From positions 18,277 to 82,276 of the forward strand of contig JANPDL010000008.1 in NCBI GenBank assembly GCA_031431475.1: 64,000 nucleotides of DNA, given 5' to 3'. Position numbers and translations under genes: made by a program. Shown piece after piece: positions 41,684 through 49,197 of this stretch. The notes under the pieces are model-generated. The model ran no database searches and was not told the DNA's origin. It was given only the letters and a program-made list of their open reading frames with translations. Every line of letters begins with the position of its first letter. Within the stretch, counting starts at the first letter, position 1. This stretch comes from JADCCX01 sp031431475 (GTDB lineage Bacteria > Pseudomonadota > Alphaproteobacteria > Rhizobiales > Beijerinckiaceae).

Positions 41684-42769
41684 ATGTCGAAACCGACCGA
41701 CCTCAAAACCTTCGATTCGGGCCTGCTTTCGCAGCTTGATGACCGCTCGCGCGAGATTTTCCGGCGTATTGTCGATGGCTATCTGTCGAGCGGCGAGCCT
41801 CTGGGTTCGCGCAATCTGTCGAAGATCATCCCCATGGCGTTGTCTCCGGCATCTGTGCGCAATGTCATGGCTGATCTGGAGGGGCTTGGCCTGATTTATT
41901 CACCCCACACCAGCGCCGGCCGCCTGCCAACCGAAGTAGGCCTGCGGTTCTTCGTGGATGCGATGCTGCAAGTGGGTGATCTTACACCGCAGGAACAAGC
42001 CGCCATCGAGGGGCAGGTATCCAACGCAGCCAACGGTGCTCAAAGTGTCGATGACGTGCTGGCGCAGGCCTCCCAGATGCTCTCCGGGCTGTCGCGCGGC
42101 GCGGCTGTGGTGACGACCAGCAAAGGTGCGCGGCAGCTGAAGCACATCGAATTCGTGCGCCTTGAACCGACACGCGCCTTGGTGGTTTTGGTCAGCGAGG
42201 ACGGCGCGGTGGAAAACCGCGTCCTGCCCCTGCCGCCGGGGCTTCCGGCGAGTGCACTTTCCGAGGCGTCCAATTATCTCAATGCCCGCATCCGGGGCCG
42301 GACACTGGGCGAGGTTCGCACCGAAATCGAGGCGGCGGAGAAACTGGCGCGGCTGGAACTGGACGAACTGACACAGCGGCTCGTGCAGGCGGGTCTGGCC
42401 TCATGGGCCGGTCTTGAGGGGGACAACCAGCAGCTGATCGTGCGCGGTCAGGCGAACCTGCTGGACGATCTCCGGGCAGTCGATGATCTGGAGCGGATTC
42501 GCCTGCTTTTCGCCGATCTAGAAACCAAGAAGGACGTGATCGATCTGCTGGGCCGCGCCGAAACAGGGGAGGGCGTGCGCATCTTCATAGGCTCGGAGAA
42601 CAAGCTGTTTTCGCTCTCCGGCTCCTCCATGATCGCTGCGCCGTTCCGCGACGGCAATCGCAAGATAGTCGGCGTGCTGGGCGTGATCGGCCCAACACGG
42701 CTGAACTATGCGCGCATTGTGCCGATGGTGGATTACACCGCAAAGGTGGTGGGGCGGTTGCTGGGGTGA
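41684..42769 (+). CDS. hrcA: Heat-inducible transcriptional repressor HrcA
   Basis: HrcA represses groE and dnaK operons by binding CIRCE and is itself folded by GroEL. The 361-residue protein has the winged HTH (about residues 15-85, with DGYLSSGEPLGSRNL and LSPASVRNVMADLEGLGLI), the SPHTSAGRLPTEVGLRFFVD stretch, and the C-terminal GAF-like domain ending FSLSGSSMIAAPF, GVLGVIGPTRLNYARIVPMV. The ATG at 41684 is the family start. It is divergent from rph as in most Hyphomicrobiales. No CIRCE element is seen near it. Confidence 0.95.
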   Translation: MSKPTDLKTFDSGLLSQLDDRSREIFRRIVDGYLSSGEPLGSRNLSKIIPMALSPASVRNVMADLEGLGLIYSPHTSAGRLPTEVGLRFFVDAMLQVGDLTPQEQAAIEGQVSNAANGAQSVDDVLAQASQMLSGLSRGAAVVTTSKGARQLKHIEFVRLEPTRALVVLVSEDGAVENRVLPLPPGLPASALSEASNYLNARIRGRTLGEVRTEIEAAEKLARLELDELTQRLVQAGLASWAGLEGDNQQLIVRGQANLLDDLRAVDDLERIRLLFADLETKKDVIDLLGRAETGEGVRIFIGSENKLFSLSGSSMIAAPFRDGNRKIVGVLGVIGPTRLNYARIVPMVDYTAKVVGRLLG

Positions 42770-42794
42770 CATCTCCACCTTGACCCCGCGTATA

Positions 42795-42811
42795 GGTCAA
42801 CTAACTTGACC
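42795..42811. promoter_or_regulatory. Palindromic operator candidate upstream of the Bug/AtuA cassette
   Basis: GGTCAA (42795-42800) and TTGACC (42806-42811) are exact reverse complements with a five-base spacer, 44-60 bases upstream of the ATG at 42855. A -35-like TTGACC overlaps the right arm. A cognate regulator is not adjacent. Confidence 0.4.
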
Positions 42812-42854
42812 CAAACAATCAAGGCGGGGCGCTGACCCTGCCATCGGAGGAACC

Positions 42855-43829
42855 ATGCTGAACCGTCGTGCGCTGCTCGCTGGCGCATCTGCCGCCCTGC
42901 TTCCTGCTTCCGCCTTCGCCCAGTCCATTTGGCCGGACGGAAAGACGATCAAGGGCATCGTTCCCTTCGCGGCTGGTAGTGCCACGGATACCATCGCGCG
43001 GGTCTATGCGGATCAGATGTCGAAGACGCTGGGGGCCTCGATCATCATCGAAAACCGGGCCGGGGCCAACGGCATGCTGGGGGCGGATGCCGCTGCGAAA
43101 TCTGCGCCCGACGGTCTCACCATTCTTTTCGGCACCAATTCAACCAATGCCGCCGCGCCCGCGCTGTTCAAGACGGTGCCCTTCGACCACGAGAAGGATT
43201 TTGCGCCGATCGCCTACATGGGTTCTGTGCCGCTGCTGGTGTGCGTCGCCAACAAGGTGGAGGCTAAAACGCTGAAAGAGCTGATTGCGCTTGCCAAGGC
43301 CAGTCCCGGCAAGCTGAACTTCGGTTCGGCTTCATCCTCGCAGCGGGTGTCAACAGAGATGATGATGAGCATGGCGGGCATCAAGATGAATCTCGTGACC
43401 TACCGCGCCTCACCACAGGCCGTGACGGATCTCATCAGCGGGCAGATCGATGTTTTCGTGGCCGATCTCGCCGTGATGCTGCCGCAGGTACAATCCGGCA
43501 CCGTTCGCGCCCTCGCTGCCACATCGGCCAAGCGTGTGCCGCAATTGCCGGATCTGCCGACAGTGGAGGAGGCAGCCGGCCTCACGGGTTACGAACTCAT
43601 CGCGTGGTTCGGCGCTTTTGCGCCAACCGGAACGCCACCCGCCGTAATCGCCCGGCTCAATGACGCCATCGTCAAGGCATCGGCCAGTACCGAGGTGCAG
43701 GACAAGCTGGGCAAGGGTTTGGGGATTGCGGTTTCCTCATCGACGCCAGAGCAGCTTGCTGCAAACGTGCGCACTGAGGGGGCGAAATGGCAAAAAGCCG
43801 TTACTGACGCGGGCATCGAGAAGCAGTAG
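42855..43829 (+). CDS. Tripartite tricarboxylate transporter substrate-binding protein (Bug/TctC family)
   Basis: A 324-residue periplasmic receptor of the Bug family. The signal peptide has a Tat-like/double-Arg opening (MLNRRALLAGASAALLPASA, cleavage after FAQS). Family signatures: IKGIVPFAAGSATDTIARV, IIENRAGANGMLGADAAAKS (about residues 68-87), DGLTILFGTNST and FDHEKDFAPIAYMGSVP. Bug proteins bind carboxylates. GGAGGAACC precedes the ATG. No TctA/TctB membrane components follow, so it must work with a distant transporter or as an extracytoplasmic sensor. Confidence 0.9.
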   Translation: MLNRRALLAGASAALLPASAFAQSIWPDGKTIKGIVPFAAGSATDTIARVYADQMSKTLGASIIIENRAGANGMLGADAAAKSAPDGLTILFGTNSTNAAAPALFKTVPFDHEKDFAPIAYMGSVPLLVCVANKVEAKTLKELIALAKASPGKLNFGSASSSQRVSTEMMMSMAGIKMNLVTYRASPQAVTDLISGQIDVFVADLAVMLPQVQSGTVRALAATSAKRVPQLPDLPTVEEAAGLTGYELIAWFGAFAPTGTPPAVIARLNDAIVKASASTEVQDKLGKGLGIAVSSSTPEQLAANVRTEGAKWQKAVTDAGIEKQ

Positions 43830-43835
43830 CATCCT

Positions 43836-45176
43836 GTGAAGTCGATCCGCATCGGTTCCGGCGCGGGTTATGCGGCGGATCGCTGGGAGCCTGCTCTTGA
43901 GCTGATCGAAACGGCTGATCTCGATTACATCGCCTTTGAATGTCTGGCGGAGCGCACCATCGCCATGGGGCAGCTGGAAAAGCTGCGCGATCCTGACAGG
44001 GGTTACAATCCGTATCTTGAGGACCGCTGGCGCATGGTGCTGGGTCCGGCAAAAGCGCGTGGCGTCAGGATCATCACCAACATGGGCGCTGCGAACCCAA
44101 AGGCAGCCGCGCGGCGCACTCTGGCGTTGGCGAAGGAAATGGGCTTGCCGCCGCTGAAAGTGGCAGTGATCACCGGCGATGATGTCTCCGCGTTGGTGCA
44201 GGCGCATCCTGACATGCCGATGATGGAAACGGGAGAACCCGTCGGCAGTCTCGGCAACAGCATGATTTCAGCCAATGCCTATCTCGGCGCTGAGCCGATC
44301 CGCGATGCCTTGGCGATGGGCGCTGACGTGGTGATCACGGGACGTGTCGCCGACCCCTCGCTGTTTCTCGGCCCCATGATGCATGCTTTCGGCTGGAAAT
44401 CTGATGATTGGCCAAGGATCGCGGCAGGCACTGCGCTGGGCCATCTGCTGGAATGCGCGGGACAGGTCACCGGCGGCTACTTCGCCGATCCCGGTGTGAA
44501 GGATGTGGCTGGGCTGGACCGGCTGGGATTTCCCTTCGCCGAGGTTTCCGTCGATGCATCCGCCTGGATCAGCAAGGCGTCCGGTTCCGGCGGCGCGGTA
44601 ACACCCGCGACCTGCACTGAGCAGATCCTCTACGAATGCGGCGATCCCGCGCGCTACATCACACCGGATTGCGTGGCAGATTTCACTGGCTTGCGATTTG
44701 ATCAGCTAAAGCCTGATCACGTCTCGGTTTCGGGTGCGAGAGCTTTGCCCCGTACGGAAACGCTGAAAACGACGGTGTGCTACCACGCCGGGCATATCGG
44801 CGAGGGCCATGTCGGCTACGTCGGTCCGAATGCGCTTGCGCGGGCGGAATTGGCAGCGGGCATCGTGCGTTCGCGGCTGGCCCAACGCCATCTTGATCTC
44901 GAAGCACTTCGAATCGACCTCATAGGAGTAAATTCTCTGCATGGCTCAGCTTCGCCCGCAGAAAGCGAACCTTATGAAGTGCGGCTACGCGTTGCTGCCC
45001 GCAGCATGAACCGTCGTCACGCGGAGTACGTCGCACAGGAAACGCAGTCGCTTCTCACCAATGGCCCCTATGGTGGCGGCGGTGATTTCATGCAGGTCCG
45101 CGATCTCGTGGGCGTGCGCTCCGTGCTGATGCCGCGCGGCTGGATCACGCCGCGGGTCGAGGTGCTGACCTCATGA
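43836..45176 (+). CDS. AtuA-family (DUF1446) acyclic terpene utilisation-like protein
   Basis: A 446-residue protein of the AtuA family, named for acyclic terpene degradation in Pseudomonas; the biochemical role is not settled. It starts KSIRIGSGAGYAADRWEPA, the family opening, followed by YIAFECLAERTIAM, GVRIITNMGAANPKAAARR, GADVVITGRVADPSLFLGPM and GHLLECAGQVTGGYFADPG. The start is GTG at 43836, six bases after the Bug gene, and the stop overlaps the next small gene (ATGA). The Bug-AtuA-small protein set suggests breakdown of an imported organic acid. Confidence 0.88.
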   Translation: MKSIRIGSGAGYAADRWEPALELIETADLDYIAFECLAERTIAMGQLEKLRDPDRGYNPYLEDRWRMVLGPAKARGVRIITNMGAANPKAAARRTLALAKEMGLPPLKVAVITGDDVSALVQAHPDMPMMETGEPVGSLGNSMISANAYLGAEPIRDALAMGADVVITGRVADPSLFLGPMMHAFGWKSDDWPRIAAGTALGHLLECAGQVTGGYFADPGVKDVAGLDRLGFPFAEVSVDASAWISKASGSGGAVTPATCTEQILYECGDPARYITPDCVADFTGLRFDQLKPDHVSVSGARALPRTETLKTTVCYHAGHIGEGHVGYVGPNALARAELAAGIVRSRLAQRHLDLEALRIDLIGVNSLHGSASPAESEPYEVRLRVAARSMNRRHAEYVAQETQSLLTNGPYGGGGDFMQVRDLVGVRSVLMPRGWITPRVEVLTS

Positions 45177-45475
45177 GGCTCCACGAAATCGCCACGGCCC
45201 GTGCGGGTGACAAGGGCAACACTTCTCAGATCGCGGTGATCGCCAAGGATGAGGCGGCCTATGAGTTGATCCGCGAAAACCTGACCACGGATGTCGTGGC
45301 TGATGTTTTCGCAGGCATCGCCAAAGGCCTGGTGACACGCCACGAAGCGCCCGGATTGCGGGCATTCGTGTTCATTCTGGAAGGGGCGCTGGGAGGAGGC
45401 GTTTCGATCTCGCTCGCCAGCGATCCGCATGGCAAGAGCCTGTCGAGCCTGATGCTGGGGATTGAGCTGGGCTGA
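45173..45475 (+). CDS. AtuA-associated small protein (AtuA-like ferredoxin-fold domain)
   Basis: A 100-residue protein with LHEIATARAGDKGNTSQIAV at the N-terminus and RAFVFILEGALGGGVSISLA near the C-terminus. This domain is usually fused to, or encoded next to, DUF1446/AtuA proteins and is presumed to form a complex with them. Four-base overlap with the preceding gene makes co-translation likely. Its molecular function is unknown. Confidence 0.82.
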   Translation: MRLHEIATARAGDKGNTSQIAVIAKDEAAYELIRENLTTDVVADVFAGIAKGLVTRHEAPGLRAFVFILEGALGGGVSISLASDPHGKSLSSLMLGIELG

Positions 45476-45476
45476 G

Positions 45477-46148
45477 CTATTTCCGCTTCGCCAGCCAGAT
45501 CACATGCCGCGTGCCGGATCTGCCACGATGGGCGCGCACGCCGATTTCCTCGACGCTGAAGCCCGCCTTGCGCAGGCGCTGGGTAAATCCGGCATCCGGC
45601 CCCATCGACCACACCGCGAGGATGCCGCCGGGCTTGAGCGCCGCGAGGGACAGCGCGAGCCCCTGCATGTCGTAGAGCCTGTCGTTGGATTTGCGCGTCA
45701 TGGCCTCGGGGCCGTTGTCGACATCCAGCAGGATGGCGTCGTATCCGCCTTTGCAAGCCGCGATCAGGTCGCGGACATCGGCCTCCGCGATTGTCACTCT
45801 CGGATCAGCAAGGCTGTCACCGAACAGCTCAGCCATCGGACCACGAGCCCAGGCGATGACTGCGGGCACCAGTTCCGCCACGGTGATCCTGGCCTGCGAG
45901 TCGAACGCGCCGAGCGCTGCCTTGAGGGTGAACCCCATGCCAAGCCCACCAATCAGAACCTGCGTCGCCTTGCGATCCTTGAGCCGTTCCGCCGTGAGCG
46001 TCGCCAACGCCTCTTCCGAGCCGCTGAGGCGCGAGTTCATCAGCTCATTGTTATCCAGCCGAATCGAGAATTCCGCACCGCGCCGCTTGAGGCGCAGTTC
46101 ACCGCCGCTGGGAATTTGGCCTGTGCCGAGATTAAGCCAGGGAATCAT
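45477..46148 (-). CDS. Spermidine synthase-like (PABS-domain) methyltransferase-fold protein
   Basis: A 223-residue Rossmann-fold protein resembling spermidine synthase. QVLIGGLGMGFTLKAALGAF (about residues 61-80) is the SAM-type nucleotide motif, RITVAELVPAVIAWARGPMA follows as the acidic beta-2 region, and YDAILLDVDNGPEAM the active-site loop; the aminopropyltransferase Asp pair is only partly kept, so it may be a methyltransferase or an orphan. I chose the ATG at 46148 (MIPWLNLGTGQIPSGGELRL); longer starts overlap the divergent glyQ. It lies one base from the AtuA-associated gene on the other strand. Confidence 0.8.
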   Translation of the reverse strand: MIPWLNLGTGQIPSGGELRLKRRGAEFSIRLDNNELMNSRLSGSEEALATLTAERLKDRKATQVLIGGLGMGFTLKAALGAFDSQARITVAELVPAVIAWARGPMAELFGDSLADPRVTIAEADVRDLIAACKGGYDAILLDVDNGPEAMTRKSNDRLYDMQGLALSLAALKPGGILAVWSMGPDAGFTQRLRKAGFSVEEIGVRAHRGRSGTRHVIWLAKRK

Positions 46149-46241
46149 GAGTTTTGCCGCATGTGTGAGCGAGAGTTGTCGCTCCACCTTGCAGCCTCCT
46201 TCTGCCGACGGTAAAGCCCTGTAAGACAAGGAATTTTCCGG

Positions 46242-47207
46242 ATGACTGTTTCTACCGCCCGCCAGGATGCCCCGCGCAAGGATCACATGGATCCAACGCG
46301 CTCCTTTCAGGGCCTGATTCTGACCCTGCAGAATTTCTGGGCGGAGAAGGGCTGCGTCATCCTCCAGCCCTATGACATGGAGGTGGGTGCTGGCACCTTT
46401 CACCCCGCGACGACGCTGCGAGCGCTGGGGCCGAAGCCATGGAAAGCAGCCTATGTGCAGCCCTCGCGTCGCCCCAAGGACGGGCGCTACGGCGAGAACC
46501 CCAACCGGTTGCAGCATTATTACCAGTATCAGGTGATTCTGAAGCCATCACCGCCTGATATTCAAGACCTTTACCTGCAATCGCTCTTCGCCATCGGGCT
46601 CGATCCGAAGGTGCATGATTTCCGCTTTGTCGAGGACGACTGGGAGAGCCCGACGCTGGGTGCCTGGGGCCTTGGCTGGGAATGCTGGTGCGACGGCATG
46701 GAGGTCAGCCAGTTCACGTATTTCCAGCAGGTCGCGGGGTTTGAATGCGCACCTGTTGCGGGTGAGTTGACCTATGGTCTCGAGCGCATCGCGATGTATG
46801 TGCAGGGTGTGGAGAATGTCTACGATCTCAACTTCAATGGTCGCGAAGGTGCCGAAAAGGTGACCTACGGTGATGTCTTCCTGCAGGCCGAGAAGGAATA
46901 CAGCCGCCACAATTTCGAGCATTCCGATGCCGAAACTCTGTTCCGCCATTTCGATGATGCCGAACGGCTGTGTCAGAAATATCTGGAAGCAGGCTGGGAC
47001 CCCAAGTCAGATGGCAACCACAAGAAGCATCTCATGGCGCTGCCCGCTTATGACCAGTGCATCAAGGCGAGCCATGCTTTTAACCTGCTGGATGCCCGCG
47101 GCGTGATCTCGGTCACGGACCGGCAGGGTTATATCCTGCGTGTGCGGGAACTCGCCAAAGCCTGTGGTGGCGCGTGGCTGGCGACGGAAGCTGGCGGGGC
47201 GGTGTGA
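46242..47207 (+). CDS. glyQ: Glycine--tRNA ligase alpha subunit
   Basis: GlyQ is the catalytic subunit of the bacterial alpha2beta2 glycyl-tRNA synthetase. The 321-residue protein has MDPTRSFQGLILTLQNFWAE, GCVILQPYDMEVGAGTFHPA, YVQPSRRPKDGRYGENPNRL (class II motif 2-like) and WECWCDGMEVSQFTYFQQVA, all diagnostic. An internal ATG 15 codons in (46287) may be the true start, since MDPTRSFQGL is the common N-terminus. The beta subunit gene glyS does not follow; instead the gene is convergent with truB across a short terminator hairpin. Confidence 0.96.
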   Translation: MTVSTARQDAPRKDHMDPTRSFQGLILTLQNFWAEKGCVILQPYDMEVGAGTFHPATTLRALGPKPWKAAYVQPSRRPKDGRYGENPNRLQHYYQYQVILKPSPPDIQDLYLQSLFAIGLDPKVHDFRFVEDDWESPTLGAWGLGWECWCDGMEVSQFTYFQQVAGFECAPVAGELTYGLERIAMYVQGVENVYDLNFNGREGAEKVTYGDVFLQAEKEYSRHNFEHSDAETLFRHFDDAERLCQKYLEAGWDPKSDGNHKKHLMALPAYDQCIKASHAFNLLDARGVISVTDRQGYILRVRELAKACGGAWLATEAGGAV

Positions 47208-47219
47208 GCTGCATTTTCC

Positions 47220-47237
47220 TTCTCCCCGAAGGGAGAA
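47220..47237. terminator. Hairpin between convergent glyQ and truB, likely two-way terminator
   Basis: TTCTCCC (47220-47226) pairs perfectly with GGGAGAA (47231-47237) over a CGAA tetraloop; on the minus strand it is followed by GGAAAAT, on the plus strand by AGAAAAG, so the U tracts are weak. It resembles half of the palindromic element at 24781-24898. Confidence 0.5.
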
Positions 47238-47245
47238 AGAAAAGA

Positions 47246-48166
47246 TCACAAATGAAACGCCCGCTTCGGTCGCAGTTCCCCGTTCTCGCCCTCAACCAGC
47301 GCGATCAGCTTGCCGTGCAGCGTCGCATAGGCTTGCCCCAGAACAATCGGCGCATCGCGCCCGCGCGGGATCACGCTCTGGCCGTTCTTCAGCCTTTGCG
47401 CATCGTTGTTGCCGATGGCAACAGCAGGAAGCGATGACAGGCCGCGCTCCACGGGTTGCAGCATGGCGATCAGATCAGGGGCTTGCGCGCCATCCTCGCC
47501 CGCCGCGCGCAGATCATCCAGCGTCGCTGCTTCCATCGTGTTGAACGGGCCAACCCTCGTGCGCCTGAGCGCCGTGATATGCCCGAAACAGCCGAGCAAC
47601 CGCCCGAAATCCCGCGCCAGTGCGCGCACATAGGTGCCCTTTCCGCACTCCGCCTCGAAGGTCGCGGTATCTTCTGTCTGCTCCATCAGCCGGAGCGCGG
47701 TGATTTCCACCTCGCGCGGCTCCAGCTTTACCACCTCGCCGTCGCGCGCCAGATCATAGGCGCGCTCGCCCTGGACCTTGAGCGCCGAGAACTGCGGCGG
47801 CGTTTGCAGTATCACACCCATGAAACGCGGCAGGATAGCCTCGATCTGCGCTGTTGTCGGGCGCTCGGCGGCGGAATTCACCATCTCGCCCTCGCTGTCA
47901 TCCGTGTTGGTTTCCACACCCCAGGTCACGGTGAAGCGGTAGGCCTTCTCGCCATCCATTACATAAGGCACGGTCTTGGTCGCCTCGCCGAAAGCCAGCG
48001 GCAGGATGCCCGAGGCCAGCGGATCGAGCGTACCTGCATGGCCCGCCTTGTCAGCCTTGTAGAGGCGCTTCACGATGGAGAGCGCATGGGTGGAGGTGAC
48101 GCCGATCGGCTTGTCGAGCACGATCCAGCCGTCAACCTTCAGCCGTTCGCGGCGGGGCTTGCTCAT
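47246..48166 (-). CDS. truB: tRNA pseudouridine(55) synthase
   Basis: TruB makes pseudouridine 55 in the T loop of tRNAs. The 306-residue protein has DGWIVLDKPIGVTSTHALSI (about residues 12-31), KAGHAGTLDPLASGILPLAF with the catalytic Asp (about 38-57), the KAYRFTVTWGVETNTDDSEG region and the C-terminal PUA-like segment. The start overlaps the rbfA stop by four bases. In many relatives rpsO and pnp follow truB; here the next gene is convergent glyQ. Confidence 0.96.
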   Translation of the reverse strand: MSKPRRERLKVDGWIVLDKPIGVTSTHALSIVKRLYKADKAGHAGTLDPLASGILPLAFGEATKTVPYVMDGEKAYRFTVTWGVETNTDDSEGEMVNSAAERPTTAQIEAILPRFMGVILQTPPQFSALKVQGERAYDLARDGEVVKLEPREVEITALRLMEQTEDTATFEAECGKGTYVRALARDFGRLLGCFGHITALRRTRVGPFNTMEAATLDDLRAAGEDGAQAPDLIAMLQPVERGLSSLPAVAIGNNDAQRLKNGQSVIPRGRDAPIVLGQAYATLHGKLIALVEGENGELRPKRAFHL

Positions 48167-48579
48167 GCTTCGTCTTCGTCAGGTGCTTTGACCGTGTCCC
48201 GCTTGACGCGCGGATCATGCAAGAGCCGGTCGATGCGGGCGGCTTCGTCGAACTGCTCGTCAAATCGGAAGCGCAGATCGGGCATGAAACGCATGTCGCG
48301 CATCTGCTTGCCCAGCATGCCCTTGATATAGCGGACGTTGCGGGCGAGCGCCTTGACAATGATCGGCCCGCCTGAACCACCCAGAGGCATCACATAGACC
48401 GTTGCGATTTTCAGATCAGGCGACAGCCGCACTTCTGGCACGGTAATGATCTTGCCCTCGAGTTCCGGATCATTCACCTGCCCACGCGACAGGATATCCG
48501 CCAGAGCATGCCGGATGACTTCGCCGACACGGAGCTGGCGCTGGGAGGGACCGTTGGTATTGGATTTGGGCGCTGGCAT
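48163..48579 (-). CDS. rbfA: Ribosome-binding factor A
   Basis: RbfA is a 30S maturation factor for the 5' end of 16S rRNA. The 138-residue protein has the KH-like fold with RVGEVIRHALADILSRGQVN, ITVPEVRLSPDLKIATVYVM and MRFMPDLRFRFDEQFDEAAR. It is part of the nusA operon but is separated from infB by a YcxB-like gene; normally it follows infB directly. Confidence 0.95.
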   Translation of the reverse strand: MPAPKSNTNGPSQRQLRVGEVIRHALADILSRGQVNDPELEGKIITVPEVRLSPDLKIATVYVMPLGGSGGPIIVKALARNVRYIKGMLGKQMRDMRFMPDLRFRFDEQFDEAARIDRLLHDPRVKRDTVKAPDEDEA

Positions 48580-48621
48580 GGGGCTGCTTTACCGTATTCC
48601 TTCGAAATTGCAGCAATCTTC

Positions 48622-49173
48622 TCAGGCTGCGGGTTTGGTCGAGATCCGCGCCGCGATGAATTCGGCTGCTTCGTCGAAGGCTTGTTGTGTCTCGAAAGCC
48701 CTGCGTGGGAGACAGAGGCCAATTGCCCGGTTCTCGTAAAGGACGACATGAGCGTTGGCGTCGCTGACGATCTTCCGGACGGCGCTCCAGGGCACGATTC
48801 CCGTTCCGGTAGGCCCTTCTGACGTTATGCTCTTCTTGTCGTCGAAACTGATTGAAATCATGGCTCCATCGATCCGCTGGCGCCGATAGTACAGCCGCAG
48901 CTCGATCCGGTTGATAATCCAGACCAGCACGGGGGATGCCGCGATGATTGCCCAGAACTCCCAGCTCACCAAAACCTGATTGAAAGCTCCAGCGATACTC
49001 TGGCCTCTGTACGCCGACTGTGCGACGACAAAGCCAGCAACTGCAAGGAAGGCCGCCAACGGGACCCTGATGAATTGTGTTCGCTTCCAGAGGTTGTCCC
49101 GCCGCATCAACCGGTTCAGCGCCAGATAATCAGGATAGCTGTAGGCAAACGTAATCGATCCCGGCTTGTCCAT
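48622..49173 (-). CDS. YcxB-like membrane protein
   Basis: A 183-residue protein with two membrane helices (about residues 36-52 and 69-88) followed by a soluble C-terminal domain containing ISISFDDKKSITSEGPTGTG and IVPWSAVRKIVSDANAHVVL, the arrangement of YcxB-like proteins (helix pair then a PH-like domain). Function unknown. It is placed between infB (24 bases upstream) and rbfA (42 bases downstream) in the same direction, an insertion into an otherwise conserved operon. Confidence 0.75.
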   Translation of the reverse strand: MDKPGSITFAYSYPDYLALNRLMRRDNLWKRTQFIRVPLAAFLAVAGFVVAQSAYRGQSIAGAFNQVLVSWEFWAIIAASPVLVWIINRIELRLYYRRQRIDGAMISISFDDKKSITSEGPTGTGIVPWSAVRKIVSDANAHVVLYENRAIGLCLPRRAFETQQAFDEAAEFIAARISTKPAA

Positions 49174-49197
49174 GACCGATACGCTTCCCCAACAGCC

